The position numbers were made by a program, and so were the translations under genes. The notes under the pieces are model-generated. The model made no database searches. It worked only from the letters and a program-made list of their open reading frames with translations, and had not been told where the DNA came from. 64,000 bases of DNA from Devosia sp. SD17-2 (GTDB lineage Bacteria; Pseudomonadota; Alphaproteobacteria; Rhizobiales; Devosiaceae). Where the stretch lies: assembly GCF_029201565.1 (NCBI RefSeq), contig NZ_CP104002.1, positions 3,489,001 to 3,553,000 on the forward strand, in the 5' to 3' direction. Below are positions 59,963 through 64,000 of the stretch, piece by piece (within the stretch, counting starts at the first letter, position 1; each line of letters starts with the position of its first letter).

Positions 59963-60823
59963 TCAGGCCTGATCATAGGCACTGAGCAGATTGGGGAGCA
60001 CCGCGAGCTGGTTGACGATGGGCTTTTCGGCGTCCAGGTCCCAGCAGGCCGAGAGCGCAGCATGTGCTGCCGCCCAGCCCAGAACGCGCTTGCGCGGATA
60101 GTTGAGGCGCTGGGTGAGAATGTCGAGGCGCGCAGCGATATTGCGCGGATCGGCGATCTTGCTGCCGGCACGCTCGGGGTTGATGAAGAAATTGGCCAGC
60201 TCATAGGACGGATCGCCCAGAAGCCCCTTGGGATCGATGGCGAGCCAGCCACGATCAGAGGAGATGATATTGTCGTGGTGCAGATCGCCGTGCAACGGCA
60301 CGATGGCACTGGGCTTGTCGAAGAGCTTGAGCGCAATGCCGGCCGAGCGCGCGTAGAGGTCGCGGGCGGTGTGAGGCCAGGCGCGCACATCGGTGTCGAA
60401 CAGGAGCTGGAAACGGTCTCGCAGCGGCTGGAGGCCGTCGAGCGGCTCCTTGCGCGGGCGGTGTAGCCCGGTCACCACCGCGGCAAAGGCGATGGTGGTT
60501 TCCTCATCGCGCCCGGCGCGGGCCGGTTCGCCCAGCGTCACGCCATCGAGCCACTCCATGAAAATGGTATCGCCGTGGATATCGAAGACAGTGGCGGCAC
60601 CATCGCCTTCATACCACTGCAGGAGACGTGCACCCCTGCCCTCTTCGTCGGCGGCGATGGCCTTGAGGATTTTGAGCGCCGCGAAATTGCGGCCATTCTG
60701 CTCAACCCGGAAAATCCAGCTGCGCGGTGTCTCCGCCACGAGGGCGGACTTGGTGAGGGACCAGCGGATCATGGCGCGGCTGAGCGCGGTTTCTGCAGGA
60801 GACTGATTCATCATGGGCGCCAT
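59963..60823 (-). CDS. Aminoglycoside/hydroxyurea resistance kinase family (APH(6)-like) phosphotransferase
   Basis: A 286-residue kinase-fold protein. I start at ATG 60823 (MAPMMNQSPAETALS), although 60814 and 60811 are also possible; none has a strong ribosome-binding site. The nucleotide-binding lobe has FAALKILKAIAADEEGRG and IFMEWLDGVTLGE. The Brenner motif IVPLHGDLHHDNIISS carries the catalytic Asp, and WLAIDPKGLLGDPSYEL holds the metal-binding Asp. The family includes streptomycin 6-phosphotransferases, but chromosomal members often have unknown substrates. Resistance cannot be claimed from sequence. Confidence 0.85.
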   Translation of the reverse strand: MAPMMNQSPAETALSRAMIRWSLTKSALVAETPRSWIFRVEQNGRNFAALKILKAIAADEEGRGARLLQWYEGDGAATVFDIHGDTIFMEWLDGVTLGEPARAGRDEETTIAFAAVVTGLHRPRKEPLDGLQPLRDRFQLLFDTDVRAWPHTARDLYARSAGIALKLFDKPSAIVPLHGDLHHDNIISSDRGWLAIDPKGLLGDPSYELANFFINPERAGSKIADPRNIAARLDILTQRLNYPRKRVLGWAAAHAALSACWDLDAEKPIVNQLAVLPNLLSAYDQA

Positions 60824-60902
60824 TAGAGCAGAAGGCTGCGTTTGATTCGACTGGCTCGTGTTGATTGACGCGCAAAGGTGAAGGAAATGCGGCTTCGCCT
60901 TG

Positions 60903-61463
60903 TCACATCGGTGGTGGGGGCAGGACCAGCGCGACAATGCCAAGCGCCAGGAACACACCCACGGTCTGCGAGATGAACAGCAGACCGATCTGTAGCGGCG
61001 ACAGGGTCACGATGAAGCGGCCGATATTGATGAAGGTCAGGAGCGCGATCACCACGATGCCGAGGAGCATCACAATGCCGACTTCGCCGAACAGGGTGGA
61101 GATGAGCAGCAGCAGGCCGGAGGCCAGGGTCACCCAATTGCTGGCAACCAGATAGGGCACGAACCCATCCTGACGGCGCATCTGGCGCAGCACGATCCAG
61201 GCCATGCCGGCCTGGGCGGCAAAGAGCACGCCATTGATGATGATCGACTGGGTCGGTGCGCCTGCGGGCACCGGAGCGCCCAGCAGCATGGGGCCGAACC
61301 CGGCCAGCATCACGGCGATCAGGACGGCGATGAGGCTGCCGACCAGGCCCTTGGGCGAAAAATCGAAATAGGCAGCGGCATCGCGCTTGCCGGTGACGAG
61401 AGCGACAAAGCCACGAATGGCGTTCTGGACTTCATCGGCGAATGTCTGGGTAGGCTGGGCCAA
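60903..61463 (-). CDS. Yip1-domain-like membrane protein (186 aa)
   Basis: The protein has about five hydrophobic segments after an amphipathic N-terminus (LAQPTQTFADEVQNAIRGFV). The pattern resembles bacterial Yip1-domain proteins. I choose the TTG at 61463, because starting at the other TTG (61496) would overlap the upstream gene and add a basic Pro/Arg stretch. It follows the 61477-62022 gene closely. The two products are similar in size and topology (both contain a MKxW/ALVTGKRDA-type start and five or so helices) and may form a pair. Function is unknown. Confidence 0.75.
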   Translation of the reverse strand: MAQPTQTFADEVQNAIRGFVALVTGKRDAAAYFDFSPKGLVGSLIAVLIAVMLAGFGPMLLGAPVPAGAPTQSIIINGVLFAAQAGMAWIVLRQMRRQDGFVPYLVASNWVTLASGLLLLISTLFGEVGIVMLLGIVVIALLTFINIGRFIVTLSPLQIGLLFISQTVGVFLALGIVALVLPPPPM

Positions 61464-61476
61464 GGCAGGGTCTCGT

Positions 61477-62022
61477 CTAGAGGGCGGGCGCGGCAACAGG
61501 GCCAGTAAGCATGTAGAGCGTCATGGGCATGCCGACAAGCAGTGCCATGGTCAAAACGGCGAAAGCAATTGAAACCTCGAGGCTCCACTGCGCCGCCATT
61601 CGGGCAAGACGATAAAAGAGATAGCCAAGCCCCAGCCAGAGCACGAGCAGGACTGCGCCTCCAAACATGGAAAAGACAGTGCCCAGCACGAGATAGCAAA
61701 CGAGACCGTAAAGCCCCGGGACGAGGAGGGCAAGGAGCGGTTGCTCGACCGGGACGGCGCGGCGCGTGACCAGCGCGCCAATGAGGAGCGCCAGGATCGA
61801 GAGGCACTGCACCACAAGCCCCGCGGCGAGACCCGGCAAGGTCGGGGCATTGATGCCGATGGCCGCAATGGCGATGGAAACAAGCGCAAAAAAGACGAAG
61901 ATGACGAGCGCGGTCGCGAGGCCGGCGGGGGTAATGGCAAAATGCTGCTGCCAGCTGGCGTCGCCGCGCAGGATCTTCATCCAGCCGGTAAAGGCCGCGC
62001 TGAGAGCGCCCCAGATCTTCAT
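61477..62022 (-). CDS. Yip1-like membrane protein (181 aa)
   Basis: Starts at ATG 62022 (MKIWGALSAAFTGWMKILRG), overlapping the dapE stop by 4 bp. After a soluble DASWQQHFAITPAG segment come about five hydrophobic helices (ALVIFVFFALVSIAIAAIG; LVVQCLSILALLIGALV; LYGLVCYLVLGTVFSM; and two more). The arrangement matches the neighbour at 60903, suggesting a tandem duplication or a two-subunit membrane complex. Coupling to dapE is only transcriptional evidence. Confidence 0.75.
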   Translation of the reverse strand: MKIWGALSAAFTGWMKILRGDASWQQHFAITPAGLATALVIFVFFALVSIAIAAIGINAPTLPGLAAGLVVQCLSILALLIGALVTRRAVPVEQPLLALLVPGLYGLVCYLVLGTVFSMFGGAVLLVLWLGLGYLFYRLARMAAQWSLEVSIAFAVLTMALLVGMPMTLYMLTGPVAAPAL

Positions 62023-63185
62023 CGGGCCACGGATCCGAAAAAGCGGGTGATGAACTGCCGGTAGATTTCGGTGAGGCCGGTGAGATCCGCGATGGCGATG
62101 TGTTCGTCTACCTTGTGCATCGACGGACCGACGAGGCCGCATTCCACCACCGGACCATATTGGGCGATGAAGCGCGCGTCCGAGGTGCCGCCACCAGTGG
62201 AATAGTCCGGGCGGCGGCCGGTGAGCGCCTCAATGGCATCGGAAAGGATATCGATGTCGCCGCTGAGCGGGGAAAGGAACGAGCGCGAGGGCACGCCGGC
62301 GATGGCGAAGTCGATCGTGCAGCCCCTGGCGTCGACGCCAGCAATGCGGCCGCGGATCCAGTCGGCCAGGGCGTCGGGCGTCCAGAGGTCGTTGTAGCGG
62401 ATGTTGAAGTGGAGGCTGCCGCTGGCGGGAATGACGTTGGACACGGGATTGCCGACGTCGATGGTGGTCAGCTCAAGGTTGCTGGCCGGGAAATGCTCGG
62501 TGCCGGTGTCGAGCTTTTCGCTGCTGAGGGCTGTCGCAACCGCGGCGAGGACCGGCAGGGGATTGTTGGCCTTGTGCGGATAGGCGACGTGGCCCTGGGA
62601 GCCGGTGACGACGACCCGACCGGAGAAGGAGCCGCGCCGGCCAATCTTGATGCTGTCGCCAAGCGTTTCGGCGGAACTGGGTTCGCCGACGATGGCGAAA
62701 TCGAAGGCGTGGCCATTGTCCTTCATCCAGGCGCAGAGCTTTTCGGTGCCGTTGATGGCGTCGGCTTCCTCGTCATTGGTGATGGCGAGCTGGATGGTGC
62801 CGGCGTCGGCAGGGATGGCGGCACAGGCGGCGACGAAGGCGGCGATGCCGGACTTCATGTCGGCGGCACCACGGCCAAAAATCCTGCCGTCGTCGATGCG
62901 CGGGGTGAAGGGGTCGGAAGCCCAGAGGGCGTGGTCGCCCGGCGGCACCACATCGGTGTGGCCGGCAAAGAGCAAGCGACGACCGCCGGTTCCGCGCGTG
63001 GCGAAGAGATTGTCGACGGGATAGGAGCCATCGCCCTCAAATCGCAGCCGGGTGACGGCAAAGCCAAGGGCCGTAAGTTCGGCTTCGAGGAGATCGAGCG
63101 CGCCGGCCTCTTCAGGAGTGACCGAGGGGCAGGCGATAAGGCGTTCGAGGAGGCGGACGGGATCGTCCGAAGTCAGTGTGGTCAC
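62019..63185 (-). CDS. dapE: Succinyl-diaminopimelate desuccinylase
   Basis: A 388-residue dizinc M20 peptidase-family enzyme that releases succinate from N-succinyl-LL-diaminopimelate in lysine and peptidoglycan synthesis. It starts at GTG 63185. Typical motifs are LIACPSVTPEEAGALDLLE, LLFAGHTDVVPPGDHALW, GRGAADMKSGIAAFVAA, AITNDEEADAINGTEKL and the C-terminal STGGGTSDARFIAQYGP, with MHKVDEHI carrying the last metal ligand. It shares a strand with dapD upstream, separated by the DUF805 gene. Confidence 0.97.
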   Translation of the reverse strand: MTTLTSDDPVRLLERLIACPSVTPEEAGALDLLEAELTALGFAVTRLRFEGDGSYPVDNLFATRGTGGRRLLFAGHTDVVPPGDHALWASDPFTPRIDDGRIFGRGAADMKSGIAAFVAACAAIPADAGTIQLAITNDEEADAINGTEKLCAWMKDNGHAFDFAIVGEPSSAETLGDSIKIGRRGSFSGRVVVTGSQGHVAYPHKANNPLPVLAAVATALSSEKLDTGTEHFPASNLELTTIDVGNPVSNVIPASGSLHFNIRYNDLWTPDALADWIRGRIAGVDARGCTIDFAIAGVPSRSFLSPLSGDIDILSDAIEALTGRRPDYSTGGGTSDARFIAQYGPVVECGLVGPSMHKVDEHIAIADLTGLTEIYRQFITRFFGSVAR

Positions 63186-63206
63186 GGTAATCCCGTCCTT
63201 GTTCGA

Positions 63207-63677
63207 TCAGGCAGTGGCAGTGATGGTGACCGGATCCGGCCCGTAATTATTGGTCCCCGGGGTCCCGCGCAGGAAGCCGAGCTGGACCAGCATGTAGATA
63301 CCGGCGACGGCGAGCAGCAACATCAAAATGCTCATCCACATGTCGGGCGTGGGCACCATCACCCCGCCACCCACGTCGGTCACCGTGAAGCCGAGACCAA
63401 AGGTCTGCAGCAGGGTCACGAGGGCCGAGAAGCCCATGAAAATCTTGAAGTCGGTGGCGTCATTGCCGCGATCCTGGCGCCGTTTGATGCCGAGGCACCA
63501 GCTTGGGTAGAACAGGATCACATAGGTGATGATCGAAGCGATGAAGGCCCCGGTGACCACGCCCAGAAGCAGACTGAGCACGATGCTGGCAAAGATGAGT
63601 CCGACGACGCCAAGCCACCATTGTTTACGCGACAGGCGACCCGAAGTGGTGGTGTAGAGCGCTTGCAGAGTTTCCAT
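63207..63677 (-). CDS. DUF805-family membrane protein
   Basis: A 156-residue inner-membrane protein started at ATG 63677 (METLQALYTTTSGRLSRKQW). The GRLSRKQWW motif and CLGIKRRQDRGNDATDF loop are the DUF805 signatures. Four hydrophobic segments follow. Function is unknown. It lies between dapD and dapE, 21 bp upstream of dapE, and so is probably part of the same transcript. Confidence 0.9.
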   Translation of the reverse strand: METLQALYTTTSGRLSRKQWWLGVVGLIFASIVLSLLLGVVTGAFIASIITYVILFYPSWCLGIKRRQDRGNDATDFKIFMGFSALVTLLQTFGLGFTVTDVGGGVMVPTPDMWMSILMLLLAVAGIYMLVQLGFLRGTPGTNNYGPDPVTITATA

Positions 63678-63766
63678 GAGTCTTCCCCTCAAAAGACAAT
63701 CGCGCCGACCCGATGGCCGGCGCGATGTCGAGATTAGGTGAATCGCTTTTGAGGCGCCAGTCCGGC

Positions 63767-64000
63767 TTAGTCGCGCAGCAGGTCGTTGATGGCGGTCTTG
63801 GAGCGGGTCTGGGCGTCGACGGTCTTGACGATGACGGCGCAGTAAAGGTTCGGGCCGGGCGTGCCATCGGGAAGCGGCTTGCCGGGCAGGCTGCCGGAGA
63901 CGACCACCGAATAGGGCGGGACCTTGCCGATATGGACTTCGCCGGTGGCGCGGTTGACGATTTTTGTCGAGCCGCCGATGAACACGCCCATTGAGATGAC
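63767..64000 (-). CDS. dapD: Tetrahydrodipicolinate N-succinyltransferase, 3' end
   Basis: The window holds the last 77 codons; the frame is open to base 64000. The left-handed beta-helix end is visible ([20 protein letters not shown], then [20 protein letters not shown]). The C-terminal segment [20 protein letters not shown] is typical of DapD. The enzyme succinylates tetrahydrodipicolinate in lysine and diaminopimelate synthesis, just before the DapC and DapE steps. Confidence 0.93.
   Translation of the reverse strand, partial: VISMGVFIGGSTKIVNRATGEVHIGKVPPYSVVVSGSLPGKPLPDGTPGPNLYCAVIVKTVDAQTRSKTAINDLLRD

Noticed and set aside
62100..63737. 545-codon plus-strand frame opposite dapE and DUF805
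   Set aside because: Shadow frame; dapE motifs are complete on the minus strand.

Overview
The window reads as a chromosomal segment of an alphaproteobacterium, most likely Hyphomicrobiales and perhaps Devosia-like. The clues are high GC, a short-form HisG paired with HisZ, a CIRCE-controlled groESL operon, a bacteriophytochrome with its heme oxygenase, a histone-deacetylase-like/xseB/tlyA cluster, and a tRNA-His without G at position -1. The genus is an inference from gene content; no database search was possible. Gene density is high, with many 1-4 bp start/stop overlaps. Long antisense ORFs are common but are shadows of GC-rich genes.

Layout. 0-6 kb: the end of a sigma-54 activator, a DMT permease, an intact-looking IS5-family insertion (2168-3007) sitting exactly on the stop codon of a DUF427 gene, then groES-groEL behind a CIRCE operator and followed by a strong terminator. 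6-11 kb: a TSUP permease and the hisS-hisZ-hisG operon. 11-20 kb: an L,D-transpeptidase, a Tad-type vWA protein with two inserted beta repeats, bphO-bphP, tRNA-His, and a large PAS protein that looks like a degenerate histidine kinase. 19.7-24.7 kb: a complete oligopeptide-type ABC importer with a fused double ATPase. 24.7-32.8 kb (all minus strand): UPF0149, beta-glucosidase, Mrp, transaldolase, aromatic aminotransferase, EtfA/EtfB and a Tim44-domain protein. 33-42.4 kb is accessory in character: an M20 amidohydrolase, a DUF559 gene between two ~180 bp direct repeats, an AbrB-type membrane protein, alpha-glucosidase, a frameshifted LGFP-repeat gene, a LuxR regulator, a frameshifted cupin and an alpha/beta hydrolase. 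42.5-48 kb: a hydroxyacid dehydrogenase, an AEC carrier and the glpD-glpK glycerol pathway behind three evenly spaced operator-like repeats. 48-54 kb: PhnA-like, DUF1499, M48 peptidase, DUF898, PdxH and a DnaJ-type protein. 53.6-54.8 kb: an IS110-family element inserted into the centre of a REP-like palindrome. 54.8-64 kb: carbonic anhydrase, TsaC, HDAC-like, XseB, Sco, TlyA, a CAP lipoprotein, a phosphotransferase, two membrane proteins, and dapE with the end of dapD.

The most notable structure is the IS110-family element. Joining its inferred flanks rebuilds a REP palindrome. The ~180 nt between its upstream end and the transposase start folds on paper into a 5' stem-loop followed by two internal-loop stems, the architecture of a bridge RNA, and carries short matches to the element ends and to the target. 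Other points of interest are the direct repeats around the DUF559 gene, a transposase stop codon supplied by the target duplication, a kinase-like protein with Arg in place of the phospho-acceptor His, and two neighbouring genes each broken by one missing G in a G run.
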